A DNA stretch of 64,000 bases from Actinomycetes bacterium (GCA_025363635.1 JANYDL010000019.1:1-64000); one strand, 5' to 3'; positions 25,476-37,435 are shown, counted from the stretch's first letter. Notes: a model not told the origin generated them from the sequence alone. A program made the numbers and translations.

Positions 25476-26738
25476 TTAAATAAGGGCCTTAGCGGCAGTG
25501 ACATTTGCTTTCCAAATCTTGGACAGCTTTCGCGCTTCGATAAGTGGATCTTTACCATTTATCAAAGTTTGAGTCCAATAGTCACCGCTTGAATCCCAGT
25601 AGTTTGAGCCGCCAGCCTTGTTATCCAAGATGGCACCAATCTGAGGAATTCCTGAAAGTGCTGCTGCCGCTCCGAAACCCTTTTGGGCATCGCTTACGCC
25701 AGGATCTGATTGAGCACCCTTATTGGCAGGTGGTCGACCCTCGACCTTCTCGTAGGCAACTTGACCTGGAGTTGATCCGAAGAAGTTCGCGAGAAGTGAC
25801 TTCGCTCCGACTGCTACACCATGCTTGTCTGCATAAGAGGTAAGGAACGCTCCGCTTACGCTTCCAAACATGTGGCCATATCCACCGTCGACGCTAGGCA
25901 CTGGCATGAGATTCATCGCAAAGCCCTTTGCAACGTAAGTTGCCCACTCCCAGTTACCGATGACGGAATATGGAACCTTTCCAGCATAGTAATCATCGTT
26001 GCAAGTGGTGTTTGATGAAGCCAAGAAACCATTGCTCTTGCCGGTGGCTGGATCGATCAAATACTTCTTTAGGTTCGTACCGAAGGTTGTTGGGTTGAAT
26101 CCTTGAACTGTGTTGACTTTGCCTTTAGCAGTCATCAAGTAAGGATCGGCTCCGAGTGCAGAGAAGAATGAAAGTCCTCCCCATGACATTCCTCCACCAG
26201 TTACGCAAAGGCCATTCTTAAGACCTAACTTGGTCTTGTTTGCCTGATAGAAATTAACCATGTCGCCGAATGTCTTAGGTGCTGAAGGAACGAGCTTGGT
26301 GTTGTAAATCATTGCGACGTTGTTGATGTCAAGTGGAACTCCGTAGAGCTTTCCACCATAAGTAAGGTCATATAGCTGGCTGGACGTAAATTGAGCCTTC
26401 TGCGAGGCGGTCAACGTAACGGGAGCAAGCTTTCCGCTCTTTGCAGAAGCTACTACCCAGTCATTTCCACCGACGAAGATATCTGGACCAGATGTGCCGG
26501 TTGCCTTATCAAGAGCGTCACCCAAAGCTGAATAGCTTGAGAATGTAACAACCTTGATTGTGTATCCGGGAACCCAGTCACCTTTAGCAGCAAAAACTGA
26601 AGTTAGATGGGGTCCGCGTGTTTCATCCGCCCAAACAACAATCTCATTGGCAGCCTTGGCGGTTGGCACCAAAGCTACGGATAATGCGAGAGCGGCTGTG
26701 GTGAAAGCACCAAGCACGCCCAAACGCTTACGATTCAT
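25476..26738 (-). CDS. Maltodextrin-binding protein, MalE-like
   Basis: 420 residues. Cleavable signal peptide ending near AKA-ANEIV. The mature start 'NEIVVWADETRGPHL' and 'GPDIFVGGNDWV' match the MalE/CycB sugar-binding family (SBP_bac_8); the Trp-rich regions would stack on sugar rings. There is no lipobox Cys, so membrane anchoring is not evident. AAGGAGA precedes the ATG. The 196-bp region upstream to the citrate synthase gene carries TTGACC about 60 bases before the start as a possible -35, but no clear operator. Confidence 0.93.
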   Translation of the reverse strand: MNRKRLGVLGAFTTAALALSVALVPTAKAANEIVVWADETRGPHLTSVFAAKGDWVPGYTIKVVTFSSYSALGDALDKATGTSGPDIFVGGNDWVVASAKSGKLAPVTLTASQKAQFTSSQLYDLTYGGKLYGVPLDINNVAMIYNTKLVPSAPKTFGDMVNFYQANKTKLGLKNGLCVTGGGMSWGGLSFFSALGADPYLMTAKGKVNTVQGFNPTTFGTNLKKYLIDPATGKSNGFLASSNTTCNDDYYAGKVPYSVIGNWEWATYVAKGFAMNLMPVPSVDGGYGHMFGSVSGAFLTSYADKHGVAVGAKSLLANFFGSTPGQVAYEKVEGRPPANKGAQSDPGVSDAQKGFGAAAALSGIPQIGAILDNKAGGSNYWDSSGDYWTQTLINGKDPLIEARKLSKIWKANVTAAKALI

Positions 26739-26934
26739 ACTTTTCTCCTTGATAGTCAGTTAATAAACTGAAGTGGTAGTGCGATTGCGCCTATCTTCGC
26801 CATAGGAGCAAAGCAGGTCAAGCCAAAAACCCCAAAGCGGGATTTATTTACGCGATTGTTATAGAGGGCTTTTATTACAGTAATTGCTGCAACAAAATAG
26901 AGAGAAATAGCAGAAAACTCACGCCATTTTGAGG

Positions 26935-28050
26935 CTATTTGTGGAGGTGGAAAAGGGTCTCGTCCCAGCCTTTTACCGACTCCGCAGGACGTGATCCCTG
27001 ACCAATATACCGAGCAGATGGGCGAACCAATCTACCCGTGCGCTTCTGCTCCAAGATGTGGGCAGACCATCCCGCCGATCGTGCGGCCGTGAACATCGAG
27101 GTAAAGAGATGGCCTTCGATCTTTGCGAAATCGAGAACAATGGCCGCCCAGAATTCAACGTTGGTCTCAAGAACTCGCTCCGGATGGCGCTCGTGTAATT
27201 CAGAAAGTGCAGCCTTCTCCAAAGCAAGTGCAACCTCGTACCGTGGTGCGTTAAGTTCTTTTGCAGTACGACGAAGTGTGCGAGCGCGAGGATCTTCTGC
27301 GCGATAAACACGATGTCCAAAGCCCATGAGTCGTTCTCCGCGATCCATAATCCCGCGAACATATGCAAGAGCATCTCCAGTTTGCTCAACCTCTTCAATC
27401 ATGTGAAGCACTCGTGAAGGCGCTCCCCCATGAAGTGGTCCTGACATGGCTCCGATTCCACCCGATAGTGCCGCGGCTACATCAGCACCTGTTGATGCAA
27501 TAACTCGAGATGTAAATGTAGAAGCGTTCATTCCATGTTCCGCGGCCGAAACAAAATATGCGTCAATCGCACGCACATGCAGGGGATCCGGTTCTCCACG
27601 CCATTGAATCATCATTCGCTCTACTGCTGTATCAGCTTTGTCAATTTCTGATTGAGGTACCGGAAGCAGAGCGGTGCCTCGTGCGGATTGTGCAACATAA
27701 GAAAGTAACATCACCGATGCGCGCGCGAGGTTGTTGCGTGCCTCTTCATCCGAGATATCAAGAAGTGGCTTGAATCCCCATGCCGGTGCCAACATCGCGA
27801 TCGCTGATTGAACATCTACGCGCACATCGCCGGTGTGAACTGGAAGTGGATATGGCTCCGATGCGGGAAGTCCTGGTTGGAATTCGTTGTCAACTAGGAG
27901 TCCCCAAACATTTCCAAATGAAACCCGTCCTACTAAGTCATCAATGTCGACCCCTCGGTATCGAAGCGCACTACCCTCTTTATCAGGCTCTGCAATTTCT
28001 GATTCAAAGGCAATTACTCCTTCAAGACCTGGCTTGAAATCTTCACTCAC
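26935..28050 (-). CDS. Citrate synthase 2 (CitA-like)
   Basis: 371 residues, the short actinobacterial citrate synthase type. It condenses acetyl-CoA and oxaloacetate. Catalytic histidines are in 'MSGPLHGGAPSRVL' and 'LMGFGHRVYRAEDPRA', and the Asp region is near 'VEFWAAIVLDFA'. The order citA, divergent pdxH, then serC recalls the mycobacterial serC-citA region. It may be the only or a second citrate synthase; the window cannot tell. Confidence 0.93.
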   Translation of the reverse strand: MSEDFKPGLEGVIAFESEIAEPDKEGSALRYRGVDIDDLVGRVSFGNVWGLLVDNEFQPGLPASEPYPLPVHTGDVRVDVQSAIAMLAPAWGFKPLLDISDEEARNNLARASVMLLSYVAQSARGTALLPVPQSEIDKADTAVERMMIQWRGEPDPLHVRAIDAYFVSAAEHGMNASTFTSRVIASTGADVAAALSGGIGAMSGPLHGGAPSRVLHMIEEVEQTGDALAYVRGIMDRGERLMGFGHRVYRAEDPRARTLRRTAKELNAPRYEVALALEKAALSELHERHPERVLETNVEFWAAIVLDFAKIEGHLFTSMFTAARSAGWSAHILEQKRTGRLVRPSARYIGQGSRPAESVKGWDETLFHLHK

Positions 28051-28179
28051 GGGTTAACCCTCTCGTTTCTCTGCGACATTTCGCTCTATTACGTCGAAGC
28101 TTTTAAGCGTGCCAATGATGGATATTCTGCTCCTGATTAGTCCTTTGCTCTACCAAAAACCTTGAAAGATGCGCTTGAA

Positions 28180-28860
28180 ATGAAAGTGACGTTAGATACA
28201 TCTATGGACGCACAGATGAGCAGTGCCGAGATCGCGGCTATGCGCCGCTCCTACGGCGAGGTCGGTCTGGAAGAGATTCCAGCAAATCCTTTCGACCTCT
28301 TTTCGTCGTGGCTGGCGCAAGCCCGCGCAAACCCAGCCATGGTAGAAGCCAACGCGATGGTTCTTTCAACCGTCGATCATCGTGGTGAGATTTCTTCGCG
28401 GAGCGTCTTACTCAAGGGCGTAACCGAGCACCGGTTTATCTTTTTCACGAATTACAATTCCAGAAAAGGGCAAGCGATCCATTCCCAACCAAACGTTAGC
28501 TTGTTATTTCCATGGTTTGCAATGGAACGCCAAGTCAGCATCACAGGGACGGCCGAACCCATATCATCGGCCGAATCTGATGAATATTTTGCTTCACGGC
28601 CATGGGGTCACCAGATTGGCACGTGGGCGAGCCGCCAATCAGAACCCTTGACCCACCGCAAGGAGTTGGAAGAAAGATGGAAGGCCGCTGCAGAAAAATG
28701 GCCCGAAGGCTCATCCGTACCACGACCCTCACATTGGGGCGGATACCAAGTAGAACCTTCAACGATTGAATTTTGGCAAGGCCGTTATTCACGATTGCAT
28801 GATCGAGTGCGATATGCGCGCGATAACGACGAATGGGAGTTTGCGCGCTTCTACCCATAA
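28180..28860 (+). CDS. pdxH: Pyridoxamine 5'-phosphate oxidase
   Basis: 226 residues. FMN-dependent oxidation of pyridoxamine/pyridoxine phosphate to PLP. Signatures: 'NAMVLSTVDHRGEISSRSVLLKG', 'FFTNYNSRKGQAI', 'WFAMERQVSITGTAE', and the C-terminal 'PSTIEFWQGRYSRLHDRVRY' (each piece shorter in the gene's own spacing). ATG 28180 is preferred over a TTG six codons upstream; ATG 28204 is also possible. PLP it makes is used by SerC, encoded ten bases downstream. Confidence 0.93.
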   Translation: MKVTLDTSMDAQMSSAEIAAMRRSYGEVGLEEIPANPFDLFSSWLAQARANPAMVEANAMVLSTVDHRGEISSRSVLLKGVTEHRFIFFTNYNSRKGQAIHSQPNVSLLFPWFAMERQVSITGTAEPISSAESDEYFASRPWGHQIGTWASRQSEPLTHRKELEERWKAAAEKWPEGSSVPRPSHWGGYQVEPSTIEFWQGRYSRLHDRVRYARDNDEWEFARFYP

Positions 28861-29982
<1,122 letters not shown>

Positions 29983-30000
29983 CCAACGAAACAATCAGAA

Positions 30001-31161
30001 ATGAGTCTCACGCGAGATCGCGTCTTCTGGACCATCGCGCTACAAATATCAGCAGTCAATTTTTTCATGGGTGGTTTTGGCCCGGCCCAACCGCTTTTAC
30101 GCGCTGAACAACATACCTCCTTAGCAATCGCAGGCTTACATGGCACTGCACTTGGTATCGCTGCAGTCTTTGCAGGCATTGCCGCCCCAAAACTTGTACA
30201 TACATTCGGTCGCTCTCAAACAGGTTGGCTTGGTCTGGCAATTTTTTCCATCGGTGGTCTCGGATTTATTTTCGCCCCTCCCGTACAACTGACACTTCTG
30301 GCAATACTCATCTGCGGATTTGGAATCTCCGTCGTTATCAATTCGATGGTGACGCAACTCGCTCAACACTTTAAGAGTCGGGCATCGCAAGCGGTTTCTC
30401 AAGCAGCAGGTATCGGGTCCGTCGGCTACGTGTTGGGCACCCTCACTGTTGGATCCATCGCGAATACCTCGTTGAGTTGGAGATTAGGGCTTGTAATCGT
30501 GGCTCCTTTCTCCCTTGCCCTTTATCTTCTGAACAAAGACACTGTCGACGTCGACTTCGGTGATGAAACCTCTCGCCCACAAAGGGGGCGGTTAAGCGCA
30601 AAATTTTGGCTGGCGTGGGTCGGATTTGTGGCGTGCATATCAAGTGAATTTGGAACAACATTTTGGTCGGCTGCCCTCTTGCGAGATCGCTCCGGATCTA
30701 GTGCGGCCATCTCCACAATCTGTGTGGTCGCCTTTGGTATTGGAATGGGTGCGGGAAGATGGTTTGGTCCACGAGTGCTTCACAAAATGAATCTTGATCG
30801 CCAGATCATCTCGATGATGCTCGTGCAATTCGTAGGCTTCATTTTCTTGTGGTCCTCACATATTCTTTGGGTTTCGCTTCTTGCGCTTTTTGCAAACGGC
30901 GTTGGGCTTGCGATGCAGTTTGGTCTAATCTCCTTGCGACTCATAAGTTTCAGCGAGGGACGACCCGACCTTGCAGTCGGACAAAGTTCACTTGGAGCTG
31001 GAATTGCAATCGGCGGAGCGCCATTTTTTCTTGGACTCATGGGAGACCATCTTGGAATTTCGAGAGCCTATTTAATGGTGCCACTGTTGATCGTGATAAG
31101 CATGGGCATGATCTTCCTTGTTCCATCTCACGCGAATGAGAGAATCAATCATGAGTTATAA
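30001..31161 (+). CDS. MFS transporter
   Basis: 386 residues, twelve predicted transmembrane helices in two halves, with an MFS loop near 'PKLVHTFGRSQTGW'. No substrate signature is visible. It begins 18 bases after serC, in the same direction, and the next small gene overlaps its last codons. It is likely a drug- or metabolite-efflux type, by overall look only. Confidence 0.85.
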   Translation: MSLTRDRVFWTIALQISAVNFFMGGFGPAQPLLRAEQHTSLAIAGLHGTALGIAAVFAGIAAPKLVHTFGRSQTGWLGLAIFSIGGLGFIFAPPVQLTLLAILICGFGISVVINSMVTQLAQHFKSRASQAVSQAAGIGSVGYVLGTLTVGSIANTSLSWRLGLVIVAPFSLALYLLNKDTVDVDFGDETSRPQRGRLSAKFWLAWVGFVACISSEFGTTFWSAALLRDRSGSSAAISTICVVAFGIGMGAGRWFGPRVLHKMNLDRQIISMMLVQFVGFIFLWSSHILWVSLLALFANGVGLAMQFGLISLRLISFSEGRPDLAVGQSSLGAGIAIGGAPFFLGLMGDHLGISRAYLMVPLLIVISMGMIFLVPSHANERINHEL

Positions 31162-31231
31162 AGTCCGAAGAATAATTACCTTGGTGGCCCTAATTGGGAT
31201 ATTAGCCTTTGTTGTCATATGGGGGCGGTAA
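31151..31231 (+). CDS. 26-residue single-helix membrane protein
   Basis: ATG at 31151 overlaps the end of the MFS gene and the frame runs 26 codons to TAA at 31229. The product MSYKVRRIITLVALIGILAF... is a basic N-terminus, one hydrophobic helix of about 17 residues and a short basic end (WGR), an ideal small transmembrane protein. It may be a regulator or partner of the MFS transporter. Its end overlaps the convergent transporter gene by 30 bases. I do not recognise a family. Confidence 0.5.
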   Translation: MSYKVRRIITLVALIGILAFVVIWGR

Positions 31232-32467
31232 AACTACATCTATAGAAAAGTCATCTGGCACTGAAATTCTATGTCGATAACGTAACCATGCCAGACTTGC
31301 CGCGATGGAGGTGATCAATCCGCATCCGGCCATAGTCGCTCGAACTCCAATTTGTTCGGCCATAAATCCAATCAGTGGGGAACCAATTGGTGCACCACCA
31401 AGAAATATCAATAGATAAATTCCCATGATGCGCCCACGAAGTAACGGGTCAGAATTAATTTGTATTAACGTATTGGCCATTATCAAAGTAGTCAGAGTCA
31501 GGTAGCCACAGACTGGTAACCATATTGCATACGCTAAATAGGTCGGCGTCAGAGCTAACACGGTTATCGCCAAACCAAAGAGAGTCGCCCCTCGAATAAT
31601 AAAAGTTGGTCTTCGAGACTTTTCAAGACGAGCGCTCATCAATGCTCCAGAGAGCGAACCAATGGCTAAGAAGGTTCCTAGAAGTCCAAATGAAATAGCT
31701 CCACGATGGAAAACTCTCGTCGCCATCAGAGCGTTAAATATCTGGAAGTTAAGTCCAAAGGTCGCCATAAAAAAGACCACAATCATCACGACATACAGAT
31801 CTGGTCTGGCTTTCACGTAACGAAGTCCTTCGCGGATGCTTGTCGCACCTTCGCTCTTTGGCAAAGTAAAGAACTCACTTTTTCTCAAGTTTATCAGCGC
31901 AATAATGACAACAACATAGGAAAGAGCGTTGTAAAGAAATGATGGCCCAGTGCCAAAAGCTGCGATGGCCGCGCCAGAAATGGCAGGACCAACTAGTCGT
32001 CCCGCGTTGAAATTTGCCGAGTTAAGACTTACGGCATTCCCAACATCTGAGTGCCCTACGACCTCTGCATTAAATGATTGACGGACAGGATTGTCTACTG
32101 CATTTGCCGTACCCAAGAGAAAGGCAAGAACAAATACTTGCCAAAGTTTTACTTGATGCGTCATGACCAAGAGACCCAATATCCCTGCGGTTAGGCCGCC
32201 CCCAATATTTGTCATGATAAGTACTTTGCGCTTGTCGAAGCGATCAGCTAAGGCACCACCATGCAAACTGAAGAACAGGACAGGTACAAATTGCAAGGCA
32301 GTTACAAGACCAAGATCGGTGCCACTATGAGTGAGTTGGAGGACGAGCCAATCTTGAGCGATTCGTTGAGCCCAGGATCCAATATTTGAAAAAACATTCG
32401 CGGCAAAAAGAATTTGAAAATTACGATGGCGAAATGACCGCCAATTTCCATTTTCATCTATTCGCAT
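31202..32467 (-). CDS. MFS transporter (MFS_3 / EntS-like)
   Basis: 421 residues, twelve transmembrane helices. The N-terminus 'RSFRHRNFQILFAANVFSNI' and 'LQFVPVLFFSLHGGALADRF' with 'DKRKVLI' are typical of the MFS_3 group that includes EntS-like exporters. The central loop and the C-terminal half are complete. Substrate unknown. It converges with the small membrane protein gene and is divergent from the DUF2530 gene. Confidence 0.88.
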   Translation of the reverse strand: MRIDENGNWRSFRHRNFQILFAANVFSNIGSWAQRIAQDWLVLQLTHSGTDLGLVTALQFVPVLFFSLHGGALADRFDKRKVLIMTNIGGGLTAGILGLLVMTHQVKLWQVFVLAFLLGTANAVDNPVRQSFNAEVVGHSDVGNAVSLNSANFNAGRLVGPAISGAAIAAFGTGPSFLYNALSYVVVIIALINLRKSEFFTLPKSEGATSIREGLRYVKARPDLYVVMIVVFFMATFGLNFQIFNALMATRVFHRGAISFGLLGTFLAIGSLSGALMSARLEKSRRPTFIIRGATLFGLAITVLALTPTYLAYAIWLPVCGYLTLTTLIMANTLIQINSDPLLRGRIMGIYLLIFLGGAPIGSPLIGFMAEQIGVRATMAGCGLITSIAASLAWLRYRHRISVPDDFSIDVVLPPPYDNKG

Positions 32468-32519
32468 CTATCGGCCTCCGGTGTGACCCCATCCTTCTCG
32501 CTTATGCGTTAATCTGCAC

Positions 32520-32525
32520 TATTAT
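32520..32525 (+). promoter_or_regulatory. -10 box for a leaderless DUF2530 transcript
   Basis: TATTAT ends six bases before the ATG at 32532, placing the expected transcription start on or next to the A of the start codon. No ribosome-binding site is present. Leaderless mRNAs are frequent in actinobacteria. The -35 region is not obvious. Confidence 0.45.
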
Positions 32526-32531
32526 TTGGTC

Positions 32532-32720
32532 ATGTCTCAAAGTACGAGATCAATAACGCTCTTGATCAGCGCCGGAACAGTTCTCTGGGCCGTTTCAGGC
32601 GTCATCGCTCTCGTCGCAAACGCGGAATCGAAAATCATCTGGACCTGCGTATCTGGGGTGATCCTGGGACTCATAGGAATTCGCTATTCCATCAGGCGAG
32701 CCCGTAGATCAGGGATCTAG
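32532..32720 (+). CDS. DUF2530-family small membrane protein
   Basis: 62 residues, two transmembrane helices (about 10-30 and 36-54) and a basic C-terminus (IRRARRSGI). The pattern 'GTVLWAVSGVIALV', then 'W-(3)-SGVILGLIGIRYS' fits the actinobacterial DUF2530 family, whose function is unknown. Start is ATG 32532 rather than TTG 32526. It sits beside the cold-shock and DUF3027 genes, a neighbourhood I recognise from mycobacteria and streptomycetes. Confidence 0.75.
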   Translation: MSQSTRSITLLISAGTVLWAVSGVIALVANAESKIIWTCVSGVILGLIGIRYSIRRARRSGI

Positions 32721-32729
32721 ATAAAAGTT

Positions 32730-33116
32730 TTACTGATTATCTAGTTGACTTGCAATTCCACGGAGCACTTTTCCAAGACGCTCAGCTTCTACTTGAGTTG
32801 GATAGCGTGAGTGGCGCAAACCATTACTTACCTTGTCCAGAATTTTTATGGTGTCTTCGATCATCGCGGCAAGATCATCATGACTTGCACGTGAATTTGC
32901 CACAAGAGAAGGCGGTGCATCAATGACGCGAATCGAGAGTGCCTGAGGTCCGCGACGACCATCAGCCACACCGAACTCCAACTTTGTTCCGGGCTTTACA
33001 CTTGTCACTCCAGCTGGAAGAGAGGTCGCTGCCAAATACACATCTTCACCCTCGTCTGAGGCGATGAATCCAAAGCCCTTCTCCAAACTGAACCACTTCA
33101 CGCGACCTGTAGGCAT
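32730..33116 (-). CDS. Cold-shock-domain protein with C-terminal extension (mycobacterial CspB-like)
   Basis: 128 residues. Residues 1-65 are a cold-shock domain starting 'MPTGRVKWFSLEKGFGFI', holding RNP1 (KGFGFI). RNP2 is changed to 'DVYLAATSL' as in mycobacterial CspB. 'GRRGPQALSIRVI' closes the domain. Residues 75-128 form an acidic-to-basic helical extension found only in the actinobacterial branch. It likely binds single-stranded RNA/DNA. ATG 33116 gives the family start; a longer frame to 33140 does not. Confidence 0.9.
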   Translation of the reverse strand: MPTGRVKWFSLEKGFGFIASDEGEDVYLAATSLPAGVTSVKPGTKLEFGVADGRRGPQALSIRVIDAPPSLVANSRASHDDLAAMIEDTIKILDKVSNGLRHSRYPTQVEAERLGKVLRGIASQLDNQ

Positions 33117-33220
33117 GCAAACACTCCCTTGGATTATCAACTCGTGTGAGCCGCACGGCGTTACGGACAGAGCGCGAGTTTATCGCACTTGCGCCTTCGG
33201 ATGTAGATGGATTTTCTAGG

Positions 33221-33907
33221 CTAAAAAGTGGCCTCTGAATGTGCTCCGCAACCATGATCGACCGAGACGACGCGACCGTCTTCTGGGGAAATTGCATTGG
33301 CGCACACTCCAAAGGCGGCACGTAAGGATCCTGATATCGAAAGAAAGAACCCACAACTTGAACATGGTCTAGGTGCAGATTGGGCAATGGGAGTCTCTGG
33401 ACCACGATCCCCTGCATACCAACGTTTGCTTGCTTGGTCGCGTCCTTCGATGGATAAAGTGCGAGCCTTGCTCATACCCAGTTCCCAGAGTTCGCGTAAA
33501 TCTAATTCGTGATCCTGAATAAGCGCATCGTCTACGGGAACTAAACGCGTGTCGTCAATGGTGGATGGAACGATATCTCCTACTCCAACATCGCCAGGTT
33601 GGATCCGATCAACGTAAGGGATCCATGCTGGCGCAAGTAAGGCATCTGGGCCAGGCAAAACTGCAACATCACAAACGGTTGGCGCGCTTTTAGCGTCAAC
33701 CTTCACAATGGTGACAACCCATCGCCATCCCTTATATCCCTGAAGAAATGCTTCGAAGAGATAACTTGCCATGCGGTTCTCAACATCGAAGTCCACACTT
33801 ATAAATTCGCCAACAATTTTAGGATCACCGGCATCTGCGAGTAGGGCTTCACGCGCCAAATCGAGGGCGTCAAACAAGAGCGTTGATTCCTTCTTCTTCG
33901 GTGCCAT
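33221..33907 (-). CDS. DUF3027-family protein
   Basis: 228 residues. Recognisable actinobacterial conserved protein: 'GYKGWRWVVTI', 'VLPGPDALLAPAWIPYVDR', and near the C-terminus 'CSSCGF', 'FGVCANAISPEDGRVVS' and 'HGCGAHSE'. The four or five Cys and His of this end suggest metal binding. Function is unknown. It is separated from the groEL gene by a strong hairpin and starts just after it. Confidence 0.85.
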   Translation of the reverse strand: MAPKKKESTLLFDALDLAREALLADAGDPKIVGEFISVDFDVENRMASYLFEAFLQGYKGWRWVVTIVKVDAKSAPTVCDVAVLPGPDALLAPAWIPYVDRIQPGDVGVGDIVPSTIDDTRLVPVDDALIQDHELDLRELWELGMSKARTLSIEGRDQASKRWYAGDRGPETPIAQSAPRPCSSCGFFLSISGSLRAAFGVCANAISPEDGRVVSVDHGCGAHSEATF

Positions 33908-33924
33908 AAGGAAAGGATAAAGCA

Positions 33925-33957
33925 GAAGAGCCCCTCGACGTAATCGAGAGGCTCTTC
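33925..33957 (-). terminator. Terminator after groEL
   Basis: GAAGAGCC (33925-33932) pairs with GGCTCTTC (33950-33957), and inner CTCG pairs with CGAG (33934-33937, 33945-33948), with one mismatch and a 7-base loop. On the minus strand it is followed by TCTGCTTTATCC, moderately T-rich. It ends the groEL message before the DUF3027 gene. Confidence 0.7.
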
Positions 33958-33970
33958 TTGCTTAGACCTA

Positions 33971-35687
<1,717 letters not shown>

Positions 35688-35776
35688 CGCTAAATCTAGA
35701 GCAGGGTTAGGCCGCTGGGCAAACTAGGAAGTGCAAGCTAGGAGGTGCGGCCCGACTGAAGGCACTTCTTGAATGA

Positions 35777-36046
35777 CTAGCGGGAGGAGCGGGCGGCCAT
35801 ACGCGCTTGGCGCAGGCGGCGCAGGCGCTTGACCAGCATCGGAGAAGCCAGCAAGGCATCCTCCCGATCGATCAGGTCGTTTAGGAGTTGGTAATAGCGA
35901 GGCGCGCTCAAATCGAAGAGTTCCTTGATAGCGCTCTCTTTGGCTCCGGCATAGCGCCACCAGTTTCGCTCAAAATCTAAGATCCGACTCTCCAGATCGC
36001 TCAAGCTACTAACTACTGAGTTGGCTTGCGCGCTGGTTTCATCCAT
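35777..36046 (-). CDS. DUF3263-family protein
   Basis: 89 residues. The conserved core is plain: 'ILDFERNWWRYAGAKESAIKE' (in two parts), 'LFDLSAPRYYQLLNDLIDR', and 'SPMLVKRLRRLRQARMAARS'. It is an actinobacterial family with a probable helix-turn-helix-like region and a strongly basic end, so a nucleic-acid role is possible but not shown. No partner gene is coupled to it. Confidence 0.85.
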   Translation of the reverse strand: MDETSAQANSVVSSLSDLESRILDFERNWWRYAGAKESAIKELFDLSAPRYYQLLNDLIDREDALLASPMLVKRLRRLRQARMAARSSR

Positions 36047-36085
36047 GGGATGAGCCTAAAGGAGGAACCTACGAAAAAGTGGGAT

Positions 36086-37435
36086 TTAGAGAGTTGCGAG
36101 GATCTGATCAATATCGACAACCTTGGTCCATGGGTTCACGATTGCAAAACGCAGGATCGGCATCCCTTTGTGCGATGAAGCAGGGACGAAGCCAATTCCA
36201 TTATTGAGCAATGTATCACTCCAATTTTTGTAATCGGCCTTCCCCCAACCCGGACGAGTGAAGGCAACCACTGAAAGATCTGGTTCTCGGAAGAGTTCAA
36301 GTCGTGGATGTTCGCGAATCTTTCGAGCAGCGATTTGAGCCATATCCAGAGTCTTCTCTACCGCATCGGAGTAGGCATCTGTTCCGTTGGCAGCCAAAGA
36401 AAACCAAAAGGGCAATCCACGAGTACGGCGCGTTAGATTAATCGCATAGTCTGAAGGATTCCAAGAATCATCTTCGTGAAGTGTGTCGAGATAAGAAGCG
36501 CTTTGAGTATGAACTTCACGAGCTAATTCGGGTTTTCTATAAATCAATGCGCAGGCATCGAAAGGCGCAAATAGCCATTTATGAGGATCGACTATGAGTG
36601 AATCCGCGCCTTCAACACCGATAAATTTTGGTCGTACCGAGGGTGCACAAAGCGCAGCGAGTCCATATGCGCCGTCGACATGAAACCAAATATTTCTCTC
36701 ACGTGCCGCTGCGCCGACGGATTCAAGATCATCGATAATTCCCAAGTTGGTCGTACCGGCGGTCGCAACAACTGCGAAAATTCGACCATCGCCAGATGAA
36801 TGATATGCATCGATCTCTCGCGCAACATCGTCGCCTCTCAATCGACCCTCTGCGTCTGGCTCTACAAGAACAAGATCTACATCCATTATTTGCGCCGCAG
36901 ACCTGATGGATGAATGCGCTTCCTCGCTACAGATGATTGCCAATTGAGAAGAATGGGGCGAACGCTTTCGACATTGCGCTCTGGCAACAACGAGTGCTGA
37001 CAAATTTCCCACCGTGCCGCCTTGGGCAAAAACTCCACCCGCACTTTCAGGTAAGCCCGCTAAATCAGCTACCCAACGAAGTGCTTGATTCTCTGCGAAA
37101 ACCGCGCCGGCCCCTTCCTGCCACGACCCGCCGTATAGAGCGCTGGCGCCGACGACCAAATCAAAGAGGTTGGCATGCTCACTAGGCGCCGAAGGAATAT
37201 AAGCGAGATTACGAGGATGATCCGTGGAAATGCACGCGGGTGCGAGCACATCAGTAAAGACTTTAAGGGCTTCCAATCCACCCATACCTTTTGCTGAAAT
37301 GGTATTTCCGACCTCTTCGAACAAGTCCTCAGAAGTTCGTGGGCCGTCCAACGGTGGATCGTATTTCAGGCGTTCCAAACTATAAGTAAGCGCGCGATCT
37401 GCTAATTCTTCAAGATCAGAAGTGAACTCATGCAT
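36086..37435 (-). CDS. PLP-dependent amino-acid decarboxylase (group II)
   Basis: 449 residues of the group II decarboxylase family (aromatic-L-amino-acid / glutamate / diaminobutyrate type). The PLP Lys is in 'SLIVDPHKWLFAPFDACAL', with 'WFHVDGAYGLAALC' upstream. N-terminus 'FTSDLEELADRALTYSLERL' and 'YIPSAPSEHANLFDLVV' match aromatic-type members. It removes CO2 from an amino acid to make an amine; the substrate is uncertain. It diverges from a UbiA-type gene, the two being 36 bp apart. Confidence 0.88.
   Translation of the reverse strand: MHEFTSDLEELADRALTYSLERLKYDPPLDGPRTSEDLFEEVGNTISAKGMGGLEALKVFTDVLAPACISTDHPRNLAYIPSAPSEHANLFDLVVGASALYGGSWQEGAGAVFAENQALRWVADLAGLPESAGGVFAQGGTVGNLSALVVARAQCRKRSPHSSQLAIICSEEAHSSIRSAAQIMDVDLVLVEPDAEGRLRGDDVAREIDAYHSSGDGRIFAVVATAGTTNLGIIDDLESVGAAARERNIWFHVDGAYGLAALCAPSVRPKFIGVEGADSLIVDPHKWLFAPFDACALIYRKPELAREVHTQSASYLDTLHEDDSWNPSDYAINLTRRTRGLPFWFSLAANGTDAYSDAVEKTLDMAQIAARKIREHPRLELFREPDLSVVAFTRPGWGKADYKNWSDTLLNNGIGFVPASSHKGMPILRFAIVNPWTKVVDIDQILATL

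Noticed and set aside
26884-26892. TTGCTGCAA upstream of the maltodextrin operon as a LacI-type operator
   Set aside because: Nine bases only, far from the likely promoter (about 150 bases before the start), no second site; cannot be told from chance.
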